The notes: a model not told the origin generated them from the letters alone. A stretch of DNA of 64,000 bases from Acidobacteriota bacterium (GCA_009835985.1 VXWI01000038.1:1-64000), one strand, 5' to 3'. Counted from the first letter of the stretch, positions 17,638 to 26,600 are shown. Numbers and translations: made by a program.

Positions 17638-20034
17638 TCAGAAGCTCACGTCCAGTTCGATCCCGATCGTGCGCGGCTCGCCGGCGCGCCCCAGCGCCCC
17701 GAAGATCGGGGCCGTCGGCTGCCACGCCTGCAGGAGATAGGCCTCGTCGAGGAGATTGCGCCCGAACGCGAACACCCCGAAGTTGCCCCGCTGGTAGCCG
17801 AAGCGGCCGTTCACCAGGGTGCGGCGTCCCACCCGGAACCGCGCGTCGTTCCCGCTGTTGGAGAACGCGTCCGCCTGCGCGGCGATCTCGGCATTCCCCG
17901 ACCAGTTGTCGTCCAGCCGGACCGAAAGGCCGGTCAACCAGGACCAGGCCGGAGCGTACGGGAACTCGTTCCCCGTGAAGTCGCGCTCGCCGTCGCGGAA
18001 ATCGTCGAACCGGGTCTCGAGCAGGCCTAGCGAACCGTAGAACTGGACGCGCGCGTCGAACCAGTAACCGGCCTGCGCTTCCAGTCCGCGCACGGTGGAC
18101 TCCCCGGCGTTCACCGTGACGGTGTCCACCGGCAGGCCGAGCTCGGTCATGACCCGCACCTGCTGGTTGGTCCAGTCGGTGTAGAAGGCGTTCCCGTTGA
18201 AGAACCAGCGCCGGTCGGGCGCGGCCGCCCGGAGGGCGAACTCGACGTTGCTGGTGTACTCCGGCTCGAAGTCGCTGACCCGCTGGCTCAGCACGGCGAT
18301 CGACTGCCCGCCGGCCCGGTAGCCCCGCTGCCAGCCGACCGAGGTGGAGAGCGAATCGGTCCAGTCGCGGGTCAGGGTTGCCTTCGGCAGGAAGGCCCGG
18401 TAGGAAGCGTCCAGTTCCTGCGGGGGGCCTGCCGGCGGCAACTGGGGCAGGGGCGGGTCGGAGACCACCCCCTGGCGGTTCACGGTCTGGCGGCGCTCGT
18501 CGTCGTAGCGGGCGCCGAGGGTGAGGGTCCAGACGTCGGCCAGACCGAGGTCGAACTCGCCGAAGAGGGCCGCGTTCCGGGTCGTTTCCTCGGTGTTGAA
18601 GAACGAGGTCAACGTGAAGCCGGGAGGCAGGCCGGCCAGTTCGCCCGGCCCGGCGGCGTCCGCCTGCAGCGTGTCGGTCAGGTCGGCGTAGTAGAACCCG
18701 AGCACGCCGCTCCGGCGGCCCGGGCCCTGATAGCGGAGCAGGAATTCCTGGGTCATCCACTCGTCGTCGGTCGTGTAGTCGAGCACGCCGGCCGCCAGGG
18801 GCGTCTGGTCCAGATCCTCTTCCCGGCGGTAGTCGTGCTGGTAGACGCTCGATGTCGACTCGAGCGACAGCCGGTGGCTCAGGTCGTAGGCGAGCGCCAG
18901 TGTCAGGTTGTGGTGCTCCGAACCGTCCTCGGCAGGGTGGTCCGAGACATTCACGCGCTCTTCGGGGAACCGGTCCACGTTGATGGCGCCGTCGCCGCCC
19001 CGGCTCTCGGTCGCCTGGTAGGTGAGGAGTCCCCGGAACCGGGTGGTCGGATCGAAGCGCAGCTTCATCCGCACCGCGAGGTAGTCGCGGTAGTCGTAGG
19101 CGTCCTCCCCGCGGGTCGGATTGTTGACGAAGCCGTCGCTATTGCGATTGTCCACAGCGAGCCGGAAGGCGGCCTTGCCGGCCACGATGGGGACGTTCAG
19201 GACCGCCGAGCCCTGGGTGGCGCCGAAGTTGCCGAACCGGCCGCGCACCCGGAACCCGGTCCGGTATTCGGGATCGGCGCTCTTCATCACGATGGCGCCG
19301 GCGAGCGCGTTCCGCCCCTGCTGGGTGGACTGGGGGCCGCGGAAGATCTCGACGCGGTCCATGTCCCAGGTGCTGAAGGGCCCGAAGAACGTGCCCTGGT
19401 ACCCCTGGACGGTGGCGCCGTCGAGCTTGACGCTCAGCAGGAGGCCGCCTTCCGGCCCGAAGCCCTGCTGGCTGATGCCCCGGATCGAGAAGCCGCGGAC
19501 ATCGGAGGACGAGTTCACGTTCGGGGTCATGGCGACCAGACGGTAGAGGTCGGTGTCGGTCCCGGCGTCGAGCTGCGCGCCGCTCACGAGCGCGACACTC
19601 GTCGGTTCGTCCTGGAGGCTCCGTTCCTGCTGCTGTCCGGTGACGGTCACGCGCTCCGCGAACGACATGTCGAGCGGGATGCTGATGCGGACCTCGCCGG
19701 CGGCCCCCACGGTGATCTCGACGGTCCGGTCGGCGAAACCGCGTCCGAGGACGGTCAGTTGGTGGACGCCTTCGGGCAGTGTGTCGAACCGGAAGGAGCC
19801 CGCTGCGTCGCTCGTGGTCTCCCGGATCTCGCCGCTCGCGAGGGTCAGGATCACGTCGGCGCCGGGCACGAGCAGTCCCTGCGGATCGGTGACCTCCCCG
19901 ACGATTTCGGCGGTCGAAGGGGCGGCTTCGGAGGCGGCGGCGGGCGCACCGCGCGCCTCCAGCGGGACCGGCAACAGGAGAACTCCAAGGAGCGCAGCGC
20001 GGAGCAGACCGCGGCGCGGGACGGAACACGACAT
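17638..20034 (-). CDS. TonB-dependent outer-membrane receptor with N-terminal regulatory-like domain
   Basis: This 798-residue outer-membrane protein imports a bound solute using energy from TonB. After a signal peptide (LLRAALLGVLLLPVPLEARG) comes a carboxypeptidase regulatory-like domain (IVGEVTDPQGLLVPGADVIL, about 45-125), common in TonB receptors of Bacteroidetes and Acidobacteria, then the plug (MTPNVNSSSDVRGFSIRGIS, DMDRVEIFRGPQSTQQGRN) and a long beta-barrel rich in aromatic strands, ending in a phenylalanine (ELDVSF), as such barrels should. The substrate cannot be told; no siderophore or vitamin B12 motif is clear. It is divergent from the RHH/PIN pair, with the shared intergenic region at 20035-20174. 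Confidence 0.9.
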   Translation of the reverse strand: MSCSVPRRGLLRAALLGVLLLPVPLEARGAPAAASEAAPSTAEIVGEVTDPQGLLVPGADVILTLASGEIRETTSDAAGSFRFDTLPEGVHQLTVLGRGFADRTVEITVGAAGEVRISIPLDMSFAERVTVTGQQQERSLQDEPTSVALVSGAQLDAGTDTDLYRLVAMTPNVNSSSDVRGFSIRGISQQGFGPEGGLLLSVKLDGATVQGYQGTFFGPFSTWDMDRVEIFRGPQSTQQGRNALAGAIVMKSADPEYRTGFRVRGRFGNFGATQGSAVLNVPIVAGKAAFRLAVDNRNSDGFVNNPTRGEDAYDYRDYLAVRMKLRFDPTTRFRGLLTYQATESRGGDGAINVDRFPEERVNVSDHPAEDGSEHHNLTLALAYDLSHRLSLESTSSVYQHDYRREEDLDQTPLAAGVLDYTTDDEWMTQEFLLRYQGPGRRSGVLGFYYADLTDTLQADAAGPGELAGLPPGFTLTSFFNTEETTRNAALFGEFDLGLADVWTLTLGARYDDERRQTVNRQGVVSDPPLPQLPPAGPPQELDASYRAFLPKATLTRDWTDSLSTSVGWQRGYRAGGQSIAVLSQRVSDFEPEYTSNVEFALRAAAPDRRWFFNGNAFYTDWTNQQVRVMTELGLPVDTVTVNAGESTVRGLEAQAGYWFDARVQFYGSLGLLETRFDDFRDGERDFTGNEFPYAPAWSWLTGLSVRLDDNWSGNAEIAAQADAFSNSGNDARFRVGRRTLVNGRFGYQRGNFGVFAFGRNLLDEAYLLQAWQPTAPIFGALGRAGEPRTIGIELDVSF

Positions 20035-20139
20035 GGCGGGGAACCTCAGCCGGGAAGACTACGCCGGAGGCGGGTCCAAGGATCCGTTTCGCCGGATTGG
20101 GCGTGAATCACGCGACACATTCCAGGAGCGTTAAACAAT

Positions 20140-20168
20140 TTGACACATGATGTCTGACACACGATACT
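20140..20168 (+). promoter_or_regulatory. sigma70-type promoter of the RHH/PIN pair, probably leaderless, with operator
   Basis: TTGACA at 20140-20145, a 17-base spacer and GATACT at 20163-20168 form a near-consensus promoter. Only six bases separate the -10 box from the ATG at 20175, so transcription should begin at or within one or two bases of the start codon. The spacer holds GACA-N5-TGTC (20142-20154), an inverted repeat suited to a ribbon-helix-helix repressor, and TGACAC occurs twice 14 bases apart. Confidence 0.6.
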
Positions 20169-20174
20169 TCCCGC

Positions 20175-20507
20175 ATGTCCCGCAGTCACAAGGTTCAGGT
20201 CACGCTGGACGAGGTTGAGTACGCCGCGATCCGGCGCCGCGCCGAAGCGGAGGGCCTGAAGCACGCCGCCGTCGTCCGCGAAGCGATTCAGGAGTACTGC
20301 GTCAAGCCCGACAGGCGCCGGCGCCAGCAGGAGGCGCTGGAGGCGCTTCGCAACATGCCGCCGGCGCCCGTGCCCGAGTCCTGGTCGGAGTGGAAGCGCG
20401 AGTACAGCCGTCTCAAGACGAAGTTCCTACCGACGGATCCGCCCGACCTGAGGGACACCCGGGCGGCCGGATCCTCTCACCCTTCCGAATCCGATGATGA
20501 CCGCTGA
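20175..20507 (+). CDS. ribbon-helix-helix antitoxin-like DNA-binding protein
   Basis: The protein of 110 residues opens with a ribbon-helix-helix fold: HKVQVTLDEVEYAAIRRRAE (a beta strand and the first helix), then KHAAVVREAIQEY (second helix). The remainder (WSEWKREYSRL and a polar tail) is a likely toxin-binding region. It is probably the antitoxin and autorepressor for the PIN protein, whose gene begins inside this one. The promoter and inverted repeat directly upstream fit autoregulation. Confidence 0.75.
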   Translation: MSRSHKVQVTLDEVEYAAIRRRAEAEGLKHAAVVREAIQEYCVKPDRRRRQQEALEALRNMPPAPVPESWSEWKREYSRLKTKFLPTDPPDLRDTRAAGSSHPSESDDDR

Positions 20508-20928
20508 CAACGCGATCTTTCTGGATACGAACATCTTCATGTACACGGCGGGGAAAGATCCGGATTGGCGCGCCATCTGCGACCTGGCCGTCCAGGAGTC
20601 GCTGGTTCGTAACCTGATGCTCGTCACCAACGCCGAAGTGCTGCAGGAGATCCTGCACCGATACTTCTCGCAGCGTCGCCCCGGCGATGCGCAGCTTGTT
20701 CATGACGCGGCGGTGGATCTCTGCGTGGAGATCATTCCGGTCACGGCGAACCACACGGCGCGGGCTTTGGAGATTCTCCTGGAGCACCCGCAGCTCTCCA
20801 GTCGCGACGCGGTTCACGTCGCAACGATGGAGGCGCGCAGAGTCCGCAAGATGCTCTCGGTGGACACCGATTTCGACCCGGTGCCCAGCGTGGATCGCAT
20901 CGACCCCCGGGATTTCGTCAGAGCGTAG
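20494..20928 (+). CDS. PIN-domain ribonuclease, VapC-like toxin
   Basis: The 144-residue protein has the acidic residues of the PIN ribonuclease fold: Asp in IFLDTNIFMY (near the start), Glu in NAEVLQEILHRY, Asp in SSRDAVHVATM and Asp in VDTDFDPV. PIN toxins cut tRNA or other RNA when released by their antitoxin. The ATG overlaps the end of the RHH gene by 14 bases, the normal arrangement of such a pair. The gene ends 51 bases before coxG on the same strand, so some read-through into coxG is possible. Confidence 0.82.
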   Translation: MMTADNAIFLDTNIFMYTAGKDPDWRAICDLAVQESLVRNLMLVTNAEVLQEILHRYFSQRRPGDAQLVHDAAVDLCVEIIPVTANHTARALEILLEHPQLSSRDAVHVATMEARRVRKMLSVDTDFDPVPSVDRIDPRDFVRA

Positions 20929-20979
20929 TCGCGTTGGCGCGGCCCGGCCGGAAGCGGGGCGCTCCCGTAGAATCCAGCC

Positions 20980-21420
20980 ATGGACATCCAAGGGACCGAG
21001 ATCATCAGCGCCCCCCGGGAAAAGGTCTGGGAATTCGTCACCGACGCGGAGTCGGTGGCTTCCTGCACCCCCGGGGTGAAGTCGGTCCGCATCCTCGAGC
21101 CCGGCAGGCGCTTCGAGGTGGTGGGCGGAATCAAGCTCGGCACCGTCGGGCTCAACGCCAAGAACGTCATCGAGTTCACCGATCTCGTCGAGCTCGAAGA
21201 GGCCCGGATGAAGATCCGGGGCCGGGGACCCGGCACCACCATTGATGCCGTCGCGGAACTCCGGTTGCGCGACGAGGAATCGGGTACCGCGCTCGACTGG
21301 AAGGGCACGGTGCAGGTGCGGGGAACGCTGGCGGCGCTGGCTTCCCGGCTGCTGAAGCCGGTCACCGAGAAGGTGTTGCGCGAGATGTTCGCCGAGATGA
21401 GATCCAAGATCGAGGCCTGA
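20980..21420 (+). CDS. coxG: CoxG family (SRPBCC-fold) protein of CO dehydrogenase
   Basis: CoxG proteins share a helix-grip (SRPBCC) cavity and are needed to link CO dehydrogenase to the membrane and quinones in several bacteria. The 146-residue protein begins MDIQGTEIISAPREKVWEFV and ends in ASRLLKPVTEKVLREMFAEM, both standard for the family. It has no long membrane helix. A TAGAAT box lies six bases before ATG 20980, with no Shine-Dalgarno sequence, so the mRNA may be leaderless. The serine hydrolase gene follows after 23 bases. It lies between the form I and form II gene clusters and could serve either. Confidence 0.85.
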   Translation: MDIQGTEIISAPREKVWEFVTDAESVASCTPGVKSVRILEPGRRFEVVGGIKLGTVGLNAKNVIEFTDLVELEEARMKIRGRGPGTTIDAVAELRLRDEESGTALDWKGTVQVRGTLAALASRLLKPVTEKVLREMFAEMRSKIEA

Positions 21421-21443
21421 AGGGCCTTTCAGGAGAACAAGCG

Positions 21444-22634
21444 ATGAGAAGAGGAATGCGGCGCGCCCGTGTGACGGGCCTGGCGGTCCTGTGCCTGTTT
21501 GCAGCGACTCTGGTTGGGGCGCAAACCCCCTATTTCCCCGAGCGCCACGACTGGCAGACGAAGACGGCCGAGGAAGCGGGCTTCGATCCGGCGCTCCTCG
21601 ACGAGGCGGTCGAGTTTGCGGTTGGGTCCGAGTCCGGCGCACCGAACGATCTGGCGCTCAACCACGAACTGACGTTCGCCCAGGAGCCCTTCGGGTTCCG
21701 GATCGGGCCGACGACGGTCCGCGGCGCCCTGAGCGGCATCGTCGTGAAGGACGGATACATCGTGCGCGAGTGGGGGCCCTCGAAGAAGGTGGACATGACC
21801 TTCAGCGTCTCGAAGACCTTCCTCTCCACGGCCGTCGGGCTCCTCTACGACAAGGGTCTCATCGCCTCGGTCGACGATCGGGTCGGCCCCTACATGCCGG
21901 ACGACGAGCTCTTCGGTTCCGAACACAACCAGTCCATCACCTGGGACCACCTGCTCCGGCAGACGAGCGATTGGCAGGGGACGCTCTTCGGGAAGCCCGA
22001 CTGGGCCGACCGGCCGGTGGGCGACCACCCCTTCGAGTACCCGGACCGCCCCATGCACAAGCCGGGAACGCACTACAAGTACAACGACGTCCGGGTGAAC
22101 CTGCTCGCGCTCGCGGCGCTCCAGGTGGTGCGCGATCCGCTCCCGCTGATCCTCCGCAAGGGGATCATGGATCCCATCGGCGCCTCGAACCGCTGGCGCT
22201 GGCACGGGTACGAGAACTCCTGGGTGATGATCGACGGCCGGAACGTCCAGTCGGTGAGCGGCGGCGGCCACTGGGGCGGGGGGATGCACATCAGCGGCCG
22301 CGACCTCGCCCGCTTCGGCTACCTGTTCCTGCGGATGGGGAACTGGAGGGGGAAGCAACTCATCTCCGAGGAGTGGATCGGGATGGCCCGCACCCCGGGC
22401 GAGGTGAACCCGAGCTACGGCTACATGAACTGGTTCCTGAACGGCCCCGTCGAGCGGGACGGCGAACTGGTGAAGTCCATGCCGGACGCGCCGGACACGG
22501 CGGTCACCTTCCGCGGTGCGGGCAGCAACATCGTCTATGTGGACTGGGAAAACGACCTGGTGGTCGTGGTGCGCTGGATTCAGGGCGGCGCGTTCGCGCC
22601 GTTCATCGGGAAGGTGCTCGCGGCGCTCGAGTAG
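21444..22634 (+). CDS. serine hydrolase of the beta-lactamase / class C penicillin-binding fold
   Basis: The 396-residue exported protein (signal peptide LAVLCLFAATLVGA) carries the SxxK nucleophile motif SVSK (Ser121, Lys124), the YxN-type motif YND and a glycine-rich HxG-like segment GGGMHISG. Members of this family act as esterases, aminopeptidases or D-peptide hydrolases; true beta-lactam resistance is not implied. AGGAG lies before ATG 21444 and the gene follows coxG by 23 bases, so the two may share an mRNA. A strong hairpin at 22651-22678 follows. Confidence 0.82.
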   Translation: MRRGMRRARVTGLAVLCLFAATLVGAQTPYFPERHDWQTKTAEEAGFDPALLDEAVEFAVGSESGAPNDLALNHELTFAQEPFGFRIGPTTVRGALSGIVVKDGYIVREWGPSKKVDMTFSVSKTFLSTAVGLLYDKGLIASVDDRVGPYMPDDELFGSEHNQSITWDHLLRQTSDWQGTLFGKPDWADRPVGDHPFEYPDRPMHKPGTHYKYNDVRVNLLALAALQVVRDPLPLILRKGIMDPIGASNRWRWHGYENSWVMIDGRNVQSVSGGGHWGGGMHISGRDLARFGYLFLRMGNWRGKQLISEEWIGMARTPGEVNPSYGYMNWFLNGPVERDGELVKSMPDAPDTAVTFRGAGSNIVYVDWENDLVVVVRWIQGGAFAPFIGKVLAALE

Positions 22635-22650
22635 TCGTTCCCGGGGGGAC

Positions 22651-22678
22651 GCCGTCCGTCGTCGGGACGACTGACGGC
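22651..22678. terminator. bidirectional hairpin between convergent genes
   Basis: GCCGTC (22651-22656) pairs with GACGGC (22673-22678), and inside it GTCG pairs with CGAC around a six-base loop, with one mismatch at 22657/22672. It sits between the serine hydrolase and the convergent metallohydrolase gene. There is no T-run, so termination efficiency is uncertain. Confidence 0.4.
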
Positions 22679-22717
22679 GAGAGGCGCCGCGAATCCAGCC
22701 CCCGCCTCGGAAAGTCC

Positions 22718-25285
22718 TTACCTGCCGCCGCCGCTGCCCTCGAGTGCGTCCACCTGCGCCTGGTAGAGCCGCCGCCCCTCCTCGAAGGTGGCCAGGACCT
22801 CCGCCTTGTGCGCGGGATCATCCCAGCGGTCCATCGCCCGTAGCTCCTCCAGCACCTGGTCGATCCAGCGGACGAAGAACGCCGCGTCGTCCAGCGAGCG
22901 AATCGGCTCGCCGTCTGCGATGACGAAGACGGGATTCGTGTGCGCGAACAGGTAGCTGTCCATCACGCCGTGCTGCGGCGGCCCGAGCGCCCGCGCCGCG
23001 ATCCACCCGCTGCCCTCGATCGGGATCTCCAGCTCGGCGTCGACCGACTTCAGGTCCCCCGTCGCGTCGACCCGGTGCAGGATGCGGCCGTTCTGCACGA
23101 TCTCCAGGCCATGCATCGTGAACAGCGACCGCGCCGTCGCGCGCACCGTGACCACGTCGCCCCGGGAAATCGCGAGTTCCTCGCCCACGCTCCTCCCGGA
23201 CACGTCGAGCGTCAGGATCGGCCCGCTGGTCACGAAAGTGCGGCCCGCCGCCATCGCGTCGGCCCAGGCGTCGTAGTGGACGTGGTCCTCCCCCGTGTAG
23301 ACATACACCCGGGTCGTCCCGACCGCGGGATGCCGCCAGATGTCGGTCATGGCGTCGGTTCCGGCCGTTGCCGGGATGCGCGAACCGGTGTTGAGGAGGC
23401 GGTACCAGACCTCGGCCGTCCCGAGCTCGTCGCTCCAGATGCACGCCACGTCCACGAAGTCGGCGAGGCCGAGGACTGCGTCCACGGGGAGCTCGCGCGC
23501 GTACCCGACCCCTGCCGCGTCGGGATCGCGGTGTCCGAGCCCGAAGGGGTGGACGTATCCGCCGATGCCGCCCTGCTCGTGCACCCGGCGCAGCACGGAC
23601 GCGTTGTCGGGGTAAAGCGCGTGGTGCGCGGTGCCCACGGAGCCGATGTAGAAGGGCGTGATCAGCTCGACCAGGTTGAGCAGCGAGAGGTGCGCGAAGA
23701 AGCCGGGCCGGTACTCCTCGTTGTAGTAGACGATGGTGCGCGGCCCGGTGTGCGGGTGCGGATGCCCGAGAAAGTGCTCGAGGTCCTCGACCCGGCTGTT
23801 GCCCCAATAGTTGGCGATCATGCCGTTCGCGACGTTCAGGTCTTCCGCGTGAGCCTTGTTCCTGAGGTCCTCGGGGGTGACGAAGTAGTGGCCGCCGTAG
23901 TTGGGGTGGATGTGGTTGTCGCCCGAATACCAGCCGTTCGCGGCCATGTCGATCCAGCGGTCGAGCTGGAGTTCGACGGTGGCGTGCTCACCGGCGCGGA
24001 TTTCGACGGCGCGTGCGACGGGCTCGTATTCGAAACCCCGCCAGGCTTCGACGGTGGCGTCGCCCACGGGGAGAGTCGCGGCGAAACTGCCGTCCGTGTG
24101 GAAGTAGTAGTCCTCGGTGACGCTGACGACGCGGGGGTAGCTGGTGTGCGGGAAGTACGCCCGTCCGTCGGAGCCGGTCAGGTAGATGCGCGACGGCAGG
24201 AGTTCGCCGTCCTCATCACTGACGCGGACGCGAAGCCGGCCGGTGGGCTCCGACCAGGCATATCCGTCGATGCGCACGGGTTGGGGTGCGCCGCCCCCGC
24301 GGGTGACCGTGTAGAGCGCGAACCCCATCCCGTTGTCGATGGTGCGCGGCTGGTCCGTGGCGCCGCCGTTCCTGGCGTACACCAGGCGCTCGCCGTCGGG
24401 CGACCACGAGGGGAAGTACTCGTCCGTCCGGGTGTGCGTGAGGCGGACGGGCTGGATTCCGCGGGTCGACTTCTCGCTCGGGACGGCGTAGAGGTCGTTG
24501 TTGCCGGAGGCGTCGGTGACATAGGCGACGATGCCCCCGTGCGGTGCGACGACCGGCGCCGCCTGGTAGTTGGTCTCAATACGGATGAGCAGTTCCACAG
24601 CCTCGGTCGCGGCGCGATAACGCCATAGGGAACCCGAACCGAGCGCCGCCTCGCCCCGCCGGGACACGAAGACGATGTCGCCGGTGTCGCCGATCCAGTC
24701 CCCGGCCATGTCGTTGGCGTCCGGGTCGGCGATGACGGCTTCGGCCGTGCCGGGTCCGAGGTCGTGGACCCACAGGTCGAAGGTGCCGTCGCGCTCCGTC
24801 GTGAAGAGGATGCGGGACCCGTCCGGCGACCAGCGCGGCCGCAGGTCGAGGAAGGGGTGGGTGGTCAGACGGTGCGATGCGCCGGTCGCGAGTTCGGTGA
24901 CGAAGATGTCGAAGTTGCGGTCGATGTCAGCCGCGTAGGCGATCTGACCCCCATCGGGCGACCAGCTCGGCTGGGAGTGATAACCGGGGCCGTTCGTGAC
25001 CTGGCGGGCGGTGCCGCCCCCCGCGGGGACGACCCAGATGCGGCCCTGGTAGGCGAAGGCGATGGACTCGCCGTCGGGCGACCAGGCCGGATAGGTGGGC
25101 GAGGCGGTGACGGGCGGCGGGAAGTAGCCCTCCATGTACATCCGTCCGGCGTTGCTGACACCCGCCGGGGAGGGGTAGCCGCCCGGGAAGGGGTCGGGGT
25201 ATTCGTGCGCCTGGGCGGAGGCCGTGCGCGCAGGGAGTGCGGTCAGCGCTGCCACGGCCAGGATGGCGACGGCGGGGATGTACAT
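22718..25285 (-). CDS. TolB-like beta-propeller fused to a PHP/CehA-type metallohydrolase
   Basis: The 855-residue exported protein (signal peptide ending ARTASAQ) has a TolB-like propeller with at least four WSPDG blades (for example PAWSPDGESIAF, PSWSPDGGQIAY, PRWSPDGSRILF, PSWSPDGERLVY) over about residues 60-330. After a linker comes a PHP-like domain with the metal-binding GDNHIHPNYGG (Asp456, His458, His460). Later metal-site candidates are HPFGLGH and GTDAMTDI. This matches the CehA/McbA group, which hydrolyses esters or carbamates, or phosphoesters in PHP relatives. The propeller may bind the substrate or a partner. It is convergent with the serine hydrolase and closely follows the acetamidase gene, 15 bases apart. 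Confidence 0.78.
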   Translation of the reverse strand: MYIPAVAILAVAALTALPARTASAQAHEYPDPFPGGYPSPAGVSNAGRMYMEGYFPPPVTASPTYPAWSPDGESIAFAYQGRIWVVPAGGGTARQVTNGPGYHSQPSWSPDGGQIAYAADIDRNFDIFVTELATGASHRLTTHPFLDLRPRWSPDGSRILFTTERDGTFDLWVHDLGPGTAEAVIADPDANDMAGDWIGDTGDIVFVSRRGEAALGSGSLWRYRAATEAVELLIRIETNYQAAPVVAPHGGIVAYVTDASGNNDLYAVPSEKSTRGIQPVRLTHTRTDEYFPSWSPDGERLVYARNGGATDQPRTIDNGMGFALYTVTRGGGAPQPVRIDGYAWSEPTGRLRVRVSDEDGELLPSRIYLTGSDGRAYFPHTSYPRVVSVTEDYYFHTDGSFAATLPVGDATVEAWRGFEYEPVARAVEIRAGEHATVELQLDRWIDMAANGWYSGDNHIHPNYGGHYFVTPEDLRNKAHAEDLNVANGMIANYWGNSRVEDLEHFLGHPHPHTGPRTIVYYNEEYRPGFFAHLSLLNLVELITPFYIGSVGTAHHALYPDNASVLRRVHEQGGIGGYVHPFGLGHRDPDAAGVGYARELPVDAVLGLADFVDVACIWSDELGTAEVWYRLLNTGSRIPATAGTDAMTDIWRHPAVGTTRVYVYTGEDHVHYDAWADAMAAGRTFVTSGPILTLDVSGRSVGEELAISRGDVVTVRATARSLFTMHGLEIVQNGRILHRVDATGDLKSVDAELEIPIEGSGWIAARALGPPQHGVMDSYLFAHTNPVFVIADGEPIRSLDDAAFFVRWIDQVLEELRAMDRWDDPAHKAEVLATFEEGRRLYQAQVDALEGSGGGR

Positions 25286-25300
25286 CGGGGGGCGGTCGTC

Positions 25301-26311
25301 TCAGAAGATCGACTTCGGCATGTGCATGCTCACCAGCATGTTGGGAACGTCCACGGTCTCGGAGATCTTGAGGTCTCCCGCGAGCGAGCAGAGCACGTAG
25401 GCCTCCTCGCGCGTCAGCCCGTGCTCGGCCACCAGCCAGGCGATCATGTGGCGGGTCGCCTTTTTCGCCGCCTCGTCGATGTCGGGGTCGAATCCGGTGA
25501 CGGCGTAGTAATCGTCGGTCTCGTATTCGGGCTCGGTGATCCCCCGCGGGTTCGACAGCACCTCCAGCGTGACGACGAGGCGCATGGGGGCCTCGATGGC
25601 GCTTCCGGAGACCTCCCCGTCCCCCTGCACGGCGTGGGCGTCACCGATCGAGAAGTTGGCGCCCGGGACCTGGACCGGGATGTACACCGTGGCCCCGGGA
25701 CGCATGTGCCGGTTGTCCATGTTCCCGCCGTTCTCACGGGGCGGGATGGTCACCAGCATCTCGTCGGTGGCCGGCGCCACCCCGAGGACGCCGGGGAAGG
25801 GGGACAGCGGCAGCGTGATGCGGTCGTTGAACCGCACCTCGGAGGCCCCGGGCGCCATGTCGAAGCTCCGGAGCCACGGCTCGGTGAACTCGTCGGCGAG
25901 GAAACCGAAGCCGGGGAAGATGCCGGACCAGCCGGGACCCTGGACTTCCGCCTCGTGGATCGTCACCGCGAGCAGGTCGCCCGGCTCGGCGCCCTCGACC
26001 GCGATGGGGCCGGTGAGGGCGTGGATCAACCCGAAGTCCACGCTCGCGAGGTCGTCCGCGGTGGTCTCGAGGGTGATCTGACCGTCCGAGGCTTCCTTGG
26101 TGAAGATCTCGACGACGGCGCCCGAGGGCACGGTGAGCACCGGCGGAATCGTGGCGCTCCAGCGGTTGTGGGTGTTGTCCGCGGGGACCGTGAAGTCAGG
26201 CGCGGGAATCGGGTCCGGTTCGGGCTCCGGGTCGGGGGCCGGAGCGGGGGCGGGGGATCCGCAGGCGCCCGCGAGAGCGAGGATGGAAAGGAGGACGGCG
26301 GTTCGGTGCAT
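25301..26311 (-). CDS. acetamidase/formamidase-family lipoprotein
   Basis: Members of this zinc-dependent family release ammonia from acetamide or formamide. The 336-residue protein has a lipoprotein signal with cysteine in ALAGACGSP and a proline-rich linker, so it is tethered outside the cytoplasm, unlike the classic cytosolic enzymes. Family motifs include HALTGPIAVEGAEPGDLLAV, IPPRENGGNMDNRHM and ANFSIGDAHAVQGDGEV. The end, SLAGDLKISETVDVPNMLVS, is also typical. Because of the extracytoplasmic location the substrate may differ. AAGGAG stands before ATG 26311. It precedes the TolB-PHP gene on the same strand and probably shares its mRNA. Confidence 0.85.
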   Translation of the reverse strand: MHRTAVLLSILALAGACGSPAPAPAPDPEPEPDPIPAPDFTVPADNTHNRWSATIPPVLTVPSGAVVEIFTKEASDGQITLETTADDLASVDFGLIHALTGPIAVEGAEPGDLLAVTIHEAEVQGPGWSGIFPGFGFLADEFTEPWLRSFDMAPGASEVRFNDRITLPLSPFPGVLGVAPATDEMLVTIPPRENGGNMDNRHMRPGATVYIPVQVPGANFSIGDAHAVQGDGEVSGSAIEAPMRLVVTLEVLSNPRGITEPEYETDDYYAVTGFDPDIDEAAKKATRHMIAWLVAEHGLTREEAYVLCSLAGDLKISETVDVPNMLVSMHMPKSIF

Positions 26312-26423
26312 CGGTGGCTCCTTGCGTTTGGCGTACTACCGATTATCCGTCCTCTGGTGTTGTTGCGGCACAACGGGCCTGGAGATCGCACATCGGCGCG
26401 TTGCGAGAAGCGCGGACGGCAGT

Positions 26424-26592
26424 GGAGCGCCGGCCTCTGGCCGGCATCGCCCCAGTTCTCCCGGTGGGGGCGCGTAGCGAGGCGAAACCGCACTCCCCCA
26501 ATGAGCCGACTGCGGCCCCGCGTTCCCATGGTGCCGCGCCATCAACGCGGGTTTCGCGCTCCCGCGCGATGCCGGCCAGAGGCCGGCGCTCC
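26424..26592. repeat. composite element bounded by a perfect 27-bp inverted repeat
   Basis: Bases 26424-26450 and 26566-26592 are exact reverse complements over 27 bases. Each arm is itself a hairpin (GCCGGCC-tct-GGCCGGC). The inside holds further half-complementary segments (GCGAAACCGC and GCGGGTTTCGC). No protein is encoded. The arm recurs with one change at 54441-54464. This looks like a BIME or a small non-autonomous element placed between the acetamidase and VWFA genes. Confidence 0.65.
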
Positions 26593-26600
26593 GAGCGCGC

